A stretch of 59,412 bases of DNA from JBEBGV01 sp040081265 (GTDB lineage: Bacteria > Acidobacteriota > Vicinamibacteria > Vicinamibacterales > UBA2999), in assembly GCA_040081265.1 (NCBI GenBank), contig JBEBGV010000028.1, forward strand, positions 1-59,412, given 5' to 3'. Each line of letters begins with the position of its first letter. The stretch's first letter is position 1. Of this stretch, positions 1-8,428 are shown piece after piece. The notes beneath the pieces were generated by a model. That model was not told the DNA's origin. It saw nothing but the letters and a program-made list of their open reading frames with translations, and ran no database searches. The translations under genes and the position numbers were made by a program.

Positions 1-186
1 GACCGGCACGAGCGTCGTCGATCTGGCGACCGACACGGTGTGGTTGCGTCGGTGCGCGTGCTGGTCGCAGGTCGCGCCCTTTTCCTCGACGTAGGTCAGC
101 TCGCGACCACTCGACAACTCGAGGTATTCGCCAAGCACGCAGCCACAACCGAGGGTCTGAAATCCGAGTAGTCGAACGAAGCTCAT
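1..186 (-). CDS. Hypothetical protein, 3' end outside the window
   Basis: An open frame reads leftward from an ATG at 186 to the window edge, 62 codons without a stop. A purine-rich GGGGGGAG ribosome binding site lies just upstream of the ATG, which supports this start. The visible protein begins MSFVRLLGFQTLGCGCVLGE and has three cysteines in the first 50 residues (GCGC and a later TCDQH), with no clear signal peptide or membrane segment. I do not recognise a family. The good ribosome binding site and coding-like composition make a real gene likely. The C-terminus is missing, so size and role are unknown. Confidence 0.5.
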   Translation of the reverse strand, partial: MSFVRLLGFQTLGCGCVLGEYLELSSGRELTYVEEKGATCDQHAHRRNHTVSVARSTTLVPV

Positions 187-447
187 TGCTCCCCCCTGAA
201 TCGTGTGGAGCAAACGGCGTGCCGACCACTCTGGTGTGAGCGATCGAGCCAGTGGTTGACCGTCGCCCGAGGCCCTCACGGGTGCGGGCCGACGAAATCA
301 AAGCAATTTGTCCGTGGCGGAGCCGGGAGCCGCGTTCGGTGGTCGTCGGGGTCACCACGCAGACGCATGGCGCCGTTGGATCGTCTTCAACGCGTTGAAT
401 GTTCAGGATGCATGCAGCCCGCTGAAGTTCTGCACGCTCGGGGCAGA

Positions 448-987
448 CTATGGCTGGTCGCGTTGTCGCTCTCGAACGGCCTTGAAGCTCTCGAGCTCGA
501 CCGCTCTTTGACGTGCCGATGCTCCCCGCGCTCGCACCAGGCGGAGAACAAATCCCACGTGCAGCACGCCGATCACCCCGAGTTCGATACGGCTGGGCCC
601 GGGAAGCAACACGAGCATCATGTTGAGGAACGAGGCTGCTGCAAATGCAAAGGTGAACAGCGGGTCGATGCCGCCGCCCGGAAGTCCCGGTCCGACCGAG
701 GTGACCGAGGTCTCCCAGCGTGGTCCGTCCTCGCTGCCCTCGTAGTAGACCTGCAGGAAGCGACCGATGCGTTCGACGCCGACGTGCAGCGCATGCACTG
801 CCTCGAAACCGGCGACCAGGACGATCAGCGTGAAGAGTGCCGCCACCGGCACATCCGCGAAGAGCAGGATGACCAGGCTGAGCGCGGCCCAGGCGATGAA
901 AGTCACCGGGACCAGTGCCATGCGCGTCGTCCCGCGGCGAGCGATCGTCTGACGGAGGACCTCAAATTCTGATTGCTGCAGATTCAC
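448..987 (-). CDS. Hypothetical integral membrane protein
   Basis: This 179-residue protein starts at a GTG. It has about four hydrophobic stretches, near residues 22-42, 45-66, 108-128 and 134-152, with a polar glycine-rich loop between the second and third pairs. The N-terminal 20 residues are charged and the C-terminus is arginine-rich, which fits cytoplasmic ends. I see no catalytic motif or known family signature. About 260 bases of apparently non-coding DNA separate it from the next minus-strand gene, and about 230 bases separate it from the divergent carboxypeptidase gene. The start is uncertain because no strong ribosome binding site is visible. Confidence 0.6.
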   Translation of the reverse strand: MNLQQSEFEVLRQTIARRGTTRMALVPVTFIAWAALSLVILLFADVPVAALFTLIVLVAGFEAVHALHVGVERIGRFLQVYYEGSEDGPRWETSVTSVGPGLPGGGIDPLFTFAFAAASFLNMMLVLLPGPSRIELGVIGVLHVGFVLRLVRARGASARQRAVELESFKAVRERQRDQP

Positions 988-1153
988 AGTGATGCCAGTT
1001 CCTGCACGAGGACCCTCTTCGGTAGGCGAGCGTGCGTCCCGGCGACGAGCAGAGTCAGCGGGAGCATCGAAGACGGACGACAGGATACGTCACAGATGCC
1101 ACTAATTGCCGGACCAGGGCGACAAAAAGTGCGCAGATGCTGAACAATCGCTC

Positions 1154-1181
1154 TTGCCATCTACAGCATTGTTGTTAGAAT
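1154..1181 (+). promoter_or_regulatory. Candidate sigma-70-type promoter of the D,D-carboxypeptidase gene
   Basis: TTGCCA at 1154-1159 and TAGAAT at 1176-1181 are separated by 16 bases and match the -35 and -10 consensus at five of six positions each. They lie about 35 bases upstream of the carboxypeptidase start and point towards it. The surrounding stretch is visibly AT-richer than the genes. This is pattern matching only. Confidence 0.45.
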
Positions 1182-1216
1182 GCCGAATCTAGTCTAAGAG
1201 CTTAATTCCCAGTAGG

Positions 1217-2311
1217 ATGCCTGTGATCAGAACCGCGTGCGTCAAAGTCGGTCGGCTGCTCGCCCTGCTCGTCTGCGTCGCCATGATCGGCGTTCCCACG
1301 CCGGCGGCGGCTGCGGCACAGTCGACAACGGCGCGTAAGACTGCGACCAAGGCTCCTGCAAAGTCCACAGCGGCTCGCACGACGGCCGCAAAACGACTGG
1401 CCACAGCCAGGACGTCGGCGGCCAGCCGGCGCGTCCGGGCTGCCCGTGCCAAGGCCGCACTCCAGGCACGACAGCTCCGTGAAGCTCAGGAGCCGCAGTA
1501 CAAGCTCGACGCGAGCGGCGCCCTGGTCCCGGACCTCCGCGCCGAGGCCGCCATCATTTATGACCCGCAGACCGGCCATGTGCTGTGGGAAGAAAATTCC
1601 ACCAACCAGCGCTCGATTGCCAGCATCACCAAGGTGATGACGGCCACGGTGTTTCTGGAAGATGCACCCGACCCGAACCGCGAGGTGCTGATCGAGCGGG
1701 CCGATATGCGGGGCGCGTCCACCACCTACCTGCGCGCCGGCTACAAGGTCACCGTCGATAACCTCCTCCACCTGCTCCTGATTGGCTCCGACAATGCGGC
1801 TGCACGGGTGCTCGCGCGCATCTCGCCGTATGGGGCACAGGGATTCATCGACCGCATGAACGAGAAGGCCAGTGAACTCGGCCTCGAGAGCACGCACTAC
1901 GCCGATCCGTCGGGCCTGCTGTCGGCCAACGTGTCATCGGCGTATGACATGGCTCGGCTGATTACCTTTGCGACCACCGATGAGCGCATCGGCAGCATCA
2001 TGCGCATGCCGCAGTACAGCTTTGCGGTGGGTCGCCAGACGATCAGCCTCCACAGCACCAACCAGCTGGTCCGTGGTGGTGATGTCGAGGTGGTTGGCGG
2101 GAAGACCGGCTTCATTCGCGCTGCCGGCTACTGCCTGGCGACCCTGCTGCGTCTGCCGCAGAGCGGCACGCAGGTCGCCGTGGTCGTGCTCGGCGCGCGC
2201 TCAAATGCCGGGCGCTTCTGGGAAACCCGGCACCTCTTCAACTGGCTCTCCACCAAGACGCAGGAAGTCTTCGGCGCGACGCCAGCAACCGCTACCGCTA
2301 CCGCGAACTGA
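1217..2311 (+). CDS. dacA: D-alanyl-D-alanine carboxypeptidase (peptidase S11, PBP5/6 type)
   Basis: This is a serine D,D-carboxypeptidase that trims the terminal D-Ala from peptidoglycan stem peptides in the periplasm. All three penicillin-binding motifs are present with normal spacing: SITK at residues 136-139 (nucleophile S136, K139), SDN at 191-193 and KTG at 296-298. Residues 10-33 form a signal peptide ending in AAAAA. Residues 35-90 are an unusual Ala/Lys/Arg/Thr-rich linker before the catalytic domain. The protein is 364 residues, and the C-terminus shows no obvious amphipathic anchor. A GTG at 1223 is an alternative start. The gene is convergent with the FdhE-like gene and is followed by a strong palindrome. 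Confidence 0.93.
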   Translation: MPVIRTACVKVGRLLALLVCVAMIGVPTPAAAAAQSTTARKTATKAPAKSTAARTTAAKRLATARTSAASRRVRAARAKAALQARQLREAQEPQYKLDASGALVPDLRAEAAIIYDPQTGHVLWEENSTNQRSIASITKVMTATVFLEDAPDPNREVLIERADMRGASTTYLRAGYKVTVDNLLHLLLIGSDNAAARVLARISPYGAQGFIDRMNEKASELGLESTHYADPSGLLSANVSSAYDMARLITFATTDERIGSIMRMPQYSFAVGRQTISLHSTNQLVRGGDVEVVGGKTGFIRAAGYCLATLLRLPQSGTQVAVVVLGARSNAGRFWETRHLFNWLSTKTQEVFGATPATATATAN

Positions 2312-2315
2312 CCTT

Positions 2316-2344
2316 GGCGGGTCCTGTGGACCCGCCCTACGTAC
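2316..2344. repeat. REP-like palindrome between convergent genes, possible bidirectional terminator
   Basis: GGCGGGTCC at 2316-2324 and GGACCCGCC at 2328-2336 form a perfect 9-bp inverted repeat with a 3-base loop, followed by CTACGTAC. It lies between the convergent ends of the carboxypeptidase gene and the FdhE-like gene. There is no T-tract, so intrinsic termination is not certain. On the minus strand it reads GTACGTAGGGCGG followed by the palindrome. That resembles the element at 26312-26357, so the two look like copies of one dispersed family. Confidence 0.6.
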
Positions 2345-2353
2345 GCCGGCGAA

Positions 2354-3232
2354 CTAACCGACGTAACCGCGCTGCATGGCCGCGGCGTCAAGCGTCAGTG
2401 TCACGATCGAGTCCACCAGCGGCATGACCGGCCGCCCGCCCTTCCTGACGTCGTACGCCTTCACATAGCGCCGACACGCGTCGCACGCCTCGACACGGTA
2501 CTTTCCGTCGGGCGTGGCGAACGATGAGATTCGCGACGGCGTCGTGCGGCAGAACGGGCACACCGAGGCGTCAAACGCCCATTGCAGGCCGCAGCGTCCG
2601 CAGATCAGCAGGCGGTCTCCTGCGGCCGTGATCACTGAGAAGTCCGGGTCGCCACCGCACACGGCGCAGTGGCCACACGTCCACGAGGACAGTTCAGGAC
2701 GCTGCTGCACCACCTCTGCGCAACGGGAGAGAAACGGTCGCATGGCCAGCGTCAGCACCTGACCGAGCACCGGGTCCTCGTCATCAGGCTCCCGAGACGG
2801 CAGATCGACGTGCTGTTCTGAGGTGGTGCGATACCACTTGCCGACGGCCACGAGCAGCCCCATGTCGCGTCCGAGTGCCTGCACGCGCGCATGGTCACTG
2901 TCATCGAGGACGCCGTGGCGTCGCATGGCTTCTGCGGTCTGGCGGACGAGCAGGCGGAGGTCGGTCAGCTCGACAGGGATGGCGTCGAAGGTGACGAGCG
3001 GTCGCCCCGTCTCGGCGTTCTGGGTCAGGTGTGTGGTCGAGATCTCAATCCACGGGACCGGCACGCGGCCCTGGACCCGACGATAGAGCTCGAGGATCTC
3101 GATCTGAAGGTCGATCGCCTCGCGAAGCTCCGGACGACTGGTTCGAAGCGCCTGCAGCTCCACGATTTCACGGGATTCGGTTCTGGGACTGCGCGGGGCT
3201 CGCGGCGGTTCAACCACGTCGCAATCATACAC
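2354..3232 (-). CDS. fdhE: FdhE-like protein (formate dehydrogenase accessory family)
   Basis: The protein has 292 residues; E. coli FdhE has about 309. Its C-terminal half carries the rubredoxin-like cysteine pairs of the FdhE family: CGHCAVCGG, CGRCGLQW, CPFC and CDACRRYVK, the last being characteristic. FdhE helps mature respiratory formate dehydrogenase. The N-terminal half is helical and lacks a membrane segment, so the protein should be cytoplasmic. No formate dehydrogenase or molybdenum cofactor gene is in the window, so the substrate here is open. The start is a GTG only about 22 bases from the divergent glycogen synthase gene, and regulatory space is very tight. Family assignment is good, exact role less so. 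Confidence 0.75.
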   Translation of the reverse strand: MYDCDVVEPPRAPRSPRTESREIVELQALRTSRPELREAIDLQIEILELYRRVQGRVPVPWIEISTTHLTQNAETGRPLVTFDAIPVELTDLRLLVRQTAEAMRRHGVLDDSDHARVQALGRDMGLLVAVGKWYRTTSEQHVDLPSREPDDEDPVLGQVLTLAMRPFLSRCAEVVQQRPELSSWTCGHCAVCGGDPDFSVITAAGDRLLICGRCGLQWAFDASVCPFCRTTPSRISSFATPDGKYRVEACDACRRYVKAYDVRKGGRPVMPLVDSIVTLTLDAAAMQRGYVG

Positions 3233-3255
3233 GCGGGTGGTAATGTTGGTGGGGC

Positions 3256-4692
3256 ATGCGGGTGTTGATGGTGGCGTCAGAAGTGACGCCCTTTTCCAAG
3301 ACGGGCGGCCTTGCCGACGTGACTGGCGCGCTGCCTCGTGCGCTCGCTCGTCTCGGTCACACGGTGGACGTCGTGGTGCCGGCGTATCGCGACACGCCTC
3401 TTGATGAGTCTCCCCGGCGTCCGCTGAACGTCACCATCGGCTCGACGATGCATGCGGCTGAGGTGTCGGAGCACCTCGTCTCGGGTGTGCGCATCGTCTT
3501 GCTCCATCACGACGGTTTCTTCGACCGCGCGTCCCTTTATGGAGAAGGCGGTGAGGACTACGCGGACAACGCGGAACGGTTTGCGTTTCTGGCGCGGGGC
3601 GCACTCGAGTGGGCGGCGTCCGGCACCGAGCCGTACGACGTGGTGCACACCCACGACTGGCAGACGGGTCTGGTGCCCGTCCTGTTGCGTCATGCGTTTG
3701 CGTCGCATCCGCAACTCGCCCAGGCCACCACGGTGCACACCATCCACAACCTGGCGTATCAGGGGACCTTTGACGCGAGCTGGCTGCCCAGACTCGGACT
3801 CGGTTGGGGAATGTTCCGACCCGACGCGCTCGAGTTCTGGGGGCGCGTGAGCTATCTGAAGGGCGGCATCATGTTCAGCCGCCGCATCACGACCGTCAGC
3901 CGCCGCTACGCCGTCGAAGTGCAGACCGAAGAGTTTGGCTGCGGCTTCGACGGAATTCTCAAGACGCGCGCCGCCGACCTGTCGGGGATCCTCAACGGCA
4001 TCGACTACGACGAATGGAATCCGGCCACCGACCCGCATCTGGCCGAGCCCTTCGACGCGCTAACGCTGGACCGGAAGGTGGCGACCAAGCGCGCGTTGCT
4101 CGACGAGTTCGGGCTGCTGTCGCCGGCGGCACTCGAGCGTCCCCTGGTCGGCCTGGTGTCGCGACTGGTCGATCAGAAGGGTTTCGATCTGATTGCCGGC
4201 CTCGTGGACGTGTTTCCCACGCTCCCGGCGACGTTCGTGTTGCTGGGGACGGGCGACAAGCGATACGAGGATATGTGGCGCACGCTGGCGTCCAGGTATC
4301 CTGACCAGGTTGGTGCCCGGATCGGATTCAACGAGGCGCTGGCGCACCGCGTGGAGGGTGGAGCGGACCTGTTCCTGATGCCATCCCGGTTCGAGCCGTG
4401 CGGGCTGAACCAGATGTACAGCTCACGGTACGGGACCCTTCCGGTTGTGCGCGCCGTCGGCGGACTTGCCGATACAGTCGAGAACCTGGACGTGGCGACG
4501 GGGCTCGGGACGGGCTTTGTGTTCGACACCTACTCGCCCGCGGCACTCCTCGAGGCCCTGCAATGGGCCCTCGATACATATCGCAACAGGACGCTCTGGC
4601 GGGCCATGCAGGTGGCCGGAATGTCAAAGGATTTTTCCTGGGACGCCTCAGCCCGGGAGTACGTCAAAGTATATGGATGGCCGGTCGCATAG
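3256..4692 (+). CDS. glgA: Glycogen (starch) synthase, GT5
   Basis: GlgA adds glucose from ADP-glucose to the non-reducing end of a growing alpha-1,4-glucan. The 478-residue length is normal. The N-terminus shows the diagnostic KTGGLADV at residues 15-22, which contributes to nucleotide-sugar binding. The middle contains VHTHDWQTGLVP and TVHTIHNLAYQG, and the C-terminal domain has LVSRLVDQKGFDL, then PSRFEPCGLNQMYSSRYGT with the conserved E and C. No glgB, glgC or glgP is adjacent, so it is not in a classical glycogen operon. Thioredoxin and thioredoxin reductase follow on the same strand, with about 33 bases before the first of them. Confidence 0.96.
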   Translation: MRVLMVASEVTPFSKTGGLADVTGALPRALARLGHTVDVVVPAYRDTPLDESPRRPLNVTIGSTMHAAEVSEHLVSGVRIVLLHHDGFFDRASLYGEGGEDYADNAERFAFLARGALEWAASGTEPYDVVHTHDWQTGLVPVLLRHAFASHPQLAQATTVHTIHNLAYQGTFDASWLPRLGLGWGMFRPDALEFWGRVSYLKGGIMFSRRITTVSRRYAVEVQTEEFGCGFDGILKTRAADLSGILNGIDYDEWNPATDPHLAEPFDALTLDRKVATKRALLDEFGLLSPAALERPLVGLVSRLVDQKGFDLIAGLVDVFPTLPATFVLLGTGDKRYEDMWRTLASRYPDQVGARIGFNEALAHRVEGGADLFLMPSRFEPCGLNQMYSSRYGTLPVVRAVGGLADTVENLDVATGLGTGFVFDTYSPAALLEALQWALDTYRNRTLWRAMQVAGMSKDFSWDASAREYVKVYGWPVA

Positions 4693-4725
4693 GCCGGTCG
4701 CCGAGAACACCCACGGAGAGCCAAG

Positions 4726-5055
4726 ATGGCATCTGAAAAGGTCAAGACGTTCACCGACAGCAACTTCGACGACGAGAGCCGCAAGGGCGTAGTGCTCGTA
4801 GACTTCTGGGCCGAGTGGTGCGGGCCGTGCCGCCGCCTGGCTCCAACCGTCGATGCGCTGGCTGACGAGTACGACGGCCGCGCAACGGTGGCCAAGCTCA
4901 ACATCGACGAGAACCCCGGCGTACCGACGCGCTTCATGATTCGCGGGATTCCCACGATGCTGCTGTTCAAGAACGGGCAGGTGGCTGACACCATCGTCGG
5001 CCTGACGGCGAAGGAAGACATCGCCCGCATGATCGACAAGCACCTGCAGGGCTGA
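4726..5055 (+). CDS. trxA: Thioredoxin
   Basis: This is a cytoplasmic protein disulfide reductase of standard size (109 residues). The active site WCGPC gives redox cysteines C32 and C35, preceded by VLVDFWAE as in classical thioredoxins. The cis-proline motif is seen in RGIPTMLLFKNG. A GGAG box upstream of the ATG supports the start. The gene for thioredoxin reductase begins 17 bases downstream, so the two are almost certainly an operon in which TrxB uses NADPH to recharge this protein. Confidence 0.97.
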   Translation: MASEKVKTFTDSNFDDESRKGVVLVDFWAEWCGPCRRLAPTVDALADEYDGRATVAKLNIDENPGVPTRFMIRGIPTMLLFKNGQVADTIVGLTAKEDIARMIDKHLQG

Positions 5056-5072
5056 TCCTCACTTTCTCGCAC

Positions 5073-6041
5073 ATGACGGACCGCAACGTAGTCATCATTG
5101 GTTCGGGCCCGGCCGGGCTCACCGCGGCACTCTATTCCGCTCGCGCCAACCTGTCACCTCTCCTCATCGAGGGCCTGGAGGCCGGTGGTCAGTTGATGCT
5201 GACCACGATGGTCGAGAACTGGCCGGGGTTTCGCGACGGCATCATGGGACCCGACTTGATGGGAGACATGCGTGCCCAGGCGGAACGCTTTGGCACTGAA
5301 GTCATCCAGGGCAACGTGTCGAAGGTGGACCTGAGCCGCCGACCGTTCACGATCACGCTTGGAGACGGCCGCAGCTTCACCGCGAAGGCGCTGATCATCG
5401 CGACCGGTGCGTCAGCGCGATGGCTTGATATCGATTCCGATCGCAAGCTGAGTGGTCACGGTGTGTCGACCTGCGCGACCTGTGATGGGTATTTTTTCCG
5501 TGGCAAGCCCATCGCCGTCGTCGGCGGGGGAGACTCGGCCATGGAAGAGGCGATCTATCTGACGAAGTTCGCGTCCAAGGTCAGCGTGATCCACCGACGT
5601 GACCACCTGCGTGCGTCGAAGATCATGCAGGACAAGGCGTTTGCCAATCCCAAGATCGAGTTCGTGTGGGATTCGGAGGTCGCCGAGGTGAAGGATTTGT
5701 CGAAGGGCGTGGTCACGGGCATCGTCGTGAGGAACCTGAAGTCAGGCGCGTTGTCCGAGGTTCCGCTGGACGGCGTGTTCATCGCGATCGGCCACACCCC
5801 GAACACGACCCTCTTCCGCGGGCAACTGGAACTGGACGAGACGGGCTACATCAAGACCCACTCCGGCAGCTTCACCAGCGTGCCCGGTGTGTTCGCGGCG
5901 GGGGATGTTCAGGATCACGTGTATCGGCAGGCCATCACGGCCGCCGGTTCCGGGTGCATGTCGGCGATCGACGCCGAGCGCTTCCTGGAAGGCCATCACG
6001 ACGCCGCGCACGAAGCGGTTGCCTCGACCACCGCTTCCTAG
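5073..6041 (+). CDS. trxB: Thioredoxin reductase
   Basis: TrxB is a flavoenzyme that moves electrons from NADPH through FAD to thioredoxin. The FAD-binding GSGPAGLTAA lies at residues 10-19, the redox pair in STCATCDGYFF at C134 and C137, the NADPH-binding GGGDSAMEEA at 151-160, and the second FAD motif GVFAAGDVQD near the C-terminus. The 322-residue length fits low-molecular-weight bacterial TrxB. It directly follows trxA. The gene is convergent with mnmA, and a short heptamer-like repeat fills the 38-base gap between them. Confidence 0.97.
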   Translation: MTDRNVVIIGSGPAGLTAALYSARANLSPLLIEGLEAGGQLMLTTMVENWPGFRDGIMGPDLMGDMRAQAERFGTEVIQGNVSKVDLSRRPFTITLGDGRSFTAKALIIATGASARWLDIDSDRKLSGHGVSTCATCDGYFFRGKPIAVVGGGDSAMEEAIYLTKFASKVSVIHRRDHLRASKIMQDKAFANPKIEFVWDSEVAEVKDLSKGVVTGIVVRNLKSGALSEVPLDGVFIAIGHTPNTTLFRGQLELDETGYIKTHSGSFTSVPGVFAAGDVQDHVYRQAITAAGSGCMSAIDAERFLEGHHDAAHEAVASTTAS

Positions 6042-6044
6042 CTC

Positions 6045-6081
6045 TTTCCCCTAAACCCCTATCCCTTATCCCCTATCCCCT
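6045..6081. repeat. Short heptamer-like tandem repeat between convergent genes
   Basis: The stretch holds about five degenerate 7-8 base units, including ATCCCTT, ATCCCCT and ATCCCCT in direct succession at 6061-6081, preceded by two related 8-mers ending in CCCCT. It sits between the convergent ends of trxB and mnmA and runs slightly into the mnmA stop region. It has the same unit length and type of position as the array at 32367-32450, but a different sequence. Confidence 0.6.
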
Positions 6082-7153
6082 AGTCGATCCACCCACCCCC
6101 GAGCACCGCGTCGCCGTCGTAGAAGACGGCGGCCTGGCCAGGGGTGATCGCCGACTGCGGCGTGTCGAAGCTGACCTCGGCACGTCCTGAATCGAGTGGC
6201 CGCACCGTGGCTGGAGCGGCTGTGTGGCGGTGGCGTATCTGCACGCAGGCGCGCACGGGGCCTGAAGGGGCAGGTCCCGCGATCCAGTTCACGTCAGAGG
6301 CCGTCAGCGTCGATCGCTCGAGGGCCTGTCGCGGCCCAACGGTCACAGACCGATTGTCCATGCTGATCTGCGTGACGTACAGGGGGATCGCGGCGGAGAG
6401 CCCCAGTCCCTTGCGCTGTCCGATGGTGAAGCGGTGGACGCCGCCGTGGCTGCCGAGCGTGCGTCCCTGCTCGTCAACAATCGGTCCGCTCTCGGTCGAG
6501 TCGGGCCGCCGGCGCGCGACGAACGCCGCGTGGTCACCGTCGGGCACGAAGCAGATTTCCTGGCTGTCGGGCTTCTCGGCGACGCCGAGTCCGATCCGCC
6601 GTGCGTGTGACCGGACGTCGGTTTTGCACATGTCTCCGAGCGGGAATCTGGCCCTGGCGAGCTGCTCCTGAGTCAGGCCGAAGAGGAAGTAGGACTGGTC
6701 CTTCTCGGGGTCAGCGCTGCGCCTGAGACGCCACGAGCCGTCGCCGCGATCGAGCCGTGCGTAGTGCCCGGTGGCCACCTGTTCGGCGCCGAATCCGCGC
6801 GCGCGATCGAGCAGCGTCGCGAACTTCACATCGGTGTTGCAGTGTGTGCACGGGATGGGGGTTCGTCCAGCCGCATACTCGTTGACGAAGTTGGCGACAA
6901 CGGTTTCCTGGAACTGCCGCTCGAGATTGAGGATGTAGTGCGGGAACCCGATCGCGTGGGCGACGCGGCGCGCATCATACAAGTCGTCAAGCGTGCAGCA
7001 ACTGCCAAAGGTCTGGTCAGCCTGTCGCTGGTCGTAGAGCTGCATCGACAGCCCGACGACGTCGTAGCCCTGTTCGACCAGCAGTGCAGCCGCTACCGAT
7101 GAGTCCACGCCGCCAGACATGGCGACGGCGATGCGCGTCGATGGAGTGCTCAT
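6080..7153 (-). CDS. mnmA: tRNA-specific 2-thiouridylase MnmA
   Basis: MnmA makes the 2-thio group of wobble uridine 34 in Lys, Glu and Gln tRNAs, activating the base with ATP and receiving sulfur from a cysteine desulfurase. The PP-loop SGGVDSS is at residues 13-19. The catalytic cysteines are C105 (in PIPCTHCN) and C201 (in DSQEICFV). An extra CC pair near residue 52 and the CxxC at 102-105 are also visible. The length of 357 residues is typical. It lies 7 bases downstream of the cysteine desulfurase gene on the same strand, so sulfur donor and user are co-transcribed. Confidence 0.96.
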   Translation of the reverse strand: MSTPSTRIAVAMSGGVDSSVAAALLVEQGYDVVGLSMQLYDQRQADQTFGSCCTLDDLYDARRVAHAIGFPHYILNLERQFQETVVANFVNEYAAGRTPIPCTHCNTDVKFATLLDRARGFGAEQVATGHYARLDRGDGSWRLRRSADPEKDQSYFLFGLTQEQLARARFPLGDMCKTDVRSHARRIGLGVAEKPDSQEICFVPDGDHAAFVARRRPDSTESGPIVDEQGRTLGSHGGVHRFTIGQRKGLGLSAAIPLYVTQISMDNRSVTVGPRQALERSTLTASDVNWIAGPAPSGPVRACVQIRHRHTAAPATVRPLDSGRAEVSFDTPQSAITPGQAAVFYDGDAVLGGGWID

Positions 7154-7160
7154 GGCAGCG

Positions 7161-8327
7161 TCAGACCCGCGCCGGGGTCCGGCTCAGACTGCGGAGTTTG
7201 TCCACCACCGACGGAAGCACGGCGACGAGCCGGGCGACGTCCGCATCCGAGTTGGCCTTGCCGAGGCTGAACCTGATCGAGTTCTGCGTGCGATGGACCG
7301 GCAGTCCCATCGCCTTGAGGACGTGCGACGGCTCGAGCGTGCCCGACGAGCACGCAGAGCCGGTGGAGACGGCGAAGCCCTCGAGGTCGAGCGCGATCAG
7401 CAGTGACTCCGCCTCGATGCGGTCGAAGCTGATGTTGGTGGTGTTGGGCACGCGTGGTTCGCGGGCACCGTTGACGAGCGTGCCGGGCACGGCCGCAAGG
7501 ATCGCCTGCTCCAGATGGTCGCGCAGCGCGGCCAGACGTGCACTCTCCTCAGCCATGCTGACGATCGCCTCACCCGCAGCGGCGCCCATGCCGATGATGC
7601 CCGGCACATTCTCGGTGCCGGCGCGGCGACTGCGCTCGTGCTTGCCCCCGATCATCTGGGGCACGAGACGGAGCGCGCGTCGAATCCAGATTGCGCCGAC
7701 GCCCTTGGGGCCGTAGAACTTGTGCCCCGAAATCGACAGCAGGTCTACGCCCAGCGCGCGGACGTCGACCGGAAGCTTCGCGGCCGACTGGACGGCATCG
7801 GTATGGAAGAGCGCTCCGCGTTCGTGGGCCAGTCGGGCCAGGTGGGCCACCGGCTGCACCGTGCCAATCTCGTTGTTGGCGTGCATCACCGAGACCAGCG
7901 CGGTCTGGTCGGTGAGGGCCTCGCGCAGGACCTCAGGGTCGACAATCCCGGTCTGATCGACCGGCAGGAGGGTCACATCCCAGCCTCGGCGGGCGAGGAC
8001 CTTGACGGTGTTCAGGACGGCTTCGTGCTCGATGCTCGACGCAATGAGGTGCCGCCGGCCAGACGGGGCCAACGCTTCGGCCACCCCTCGAATTGCCAGA
8101 TTGTCGCTTTCGGTTCCGCCGCTCGTGAACACCACTTCGGTTGGCTCGGCGCCGATAAGTTGTGCAACCGCTGCACGGGCAACGTCCACCGCCGCCTTGG
8201 CCTGCTGACCAAAGTGGTGCACGCTGGACGGATTACCCCAGTCGCGGGCGAGAGCCTGCGTCATTTGGTCCAACACCCCAATTGATAAGGGGGTTGTGGC
8301 GTTATGGTCGAGGTAGATACGCTGCAC
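7161..8327 (-). CDS. iscS: Cysteine desulfurase (IscS/NifS family)
   Basis: This PLP enzyme removes sulfur from cysteine as an enzyme-bound persulfide for iron-sulfur clusters and thiolated tRNA. The PLP lysine is K203 in SISGHKFYGPKG. The persulfide cysteine is C326 in STGSACSSGTLEPSH, on the long flexible loop typical of class I enzymes. The start YLDHNATTP is characteristic. The 388-residue length is normal. No iscU, iscA or iscR is adjacent; the only partner is mnmA immediately downstream, suggesting tRNA thiolation as a main job. Whether it also supplies general Fe-S assembly cannot be told from the window. Confidence 0.95.
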   Translation of the reverse strand: MQRIYLDHNATTPLSIGVLDQMTQALARDWGNPSSVHHFGQQAKAAVDVARAAVAQLIGAEPTEVVFTSGGTESDNLAIRGVAEALAPSGRRHLIASSIEHEAVLNTVKVLARRGWDVTLLPVDQTGIVDPEVLREALTDQTALVSVMHANNEIGTVQPVAHLARLAHERGALFHTDAVQSAAKLPVDVRALGVDLLSISGHKFYGPKGVGAIWIRRALRLVPQMIGGKHERSRRAGTENVPGIIGMGAAAGEAIVSMAEESARLAALRDHLEQAILAAVPGTLVNGAREPRVPNTTNISFDRIEAESLLIALDLEGFAVSTGSACSSGTLEPSHVLKAMGLPVHRTQNSIRFSLGKANSDADVARLVAVLPSVVDKLRSLSRTPARV

Positions 8328-8398
8328 GGGAGTAAGCTCGTGTGCCAGAGCGGGTTAGACCATCGTACCACTTCGGTAACTGACGGCAGCCATTAGAC

Positions 8399-8428
8399 TA
8401 GACAACTTTTTTCAGCGACCGATATACT
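8399..8428 (+). promoter_or_regulatory. Candidate promoter of the bactofilin gene
   Basis: TAGACA at 8399-8404 and TATACT at 8423-8428 are separated by 18 bases and point towards the bactofilin gene. This would leave a leader of about 150 bases. The leader holds a GC-rich hairpin (GCCCC, 5-base loop, GGGGC at 8466-8480) and two copies of TCACGTCGCA at 8484-8493 and 8534-8543, exactly 50 bases apart. The spacing may be chance; no family of regulators is implied. Confidence 0.45.

Noticed and set aside
187..447. A gene in the 260-base gap between the first two minus-strand genes
   Set aside because: Short frames here have no ribosome binding site and no recognisable content. I see nothing in it beyond ordinary GC-rich sequence.
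205..972. A 255-codon plus-strand frame overlapping the minus-strand membrane protein
   Set aside because: Its translation is His/Arg/Cys-rich and lacks any domain. The minus-strand frame has proper membrane helices instead.
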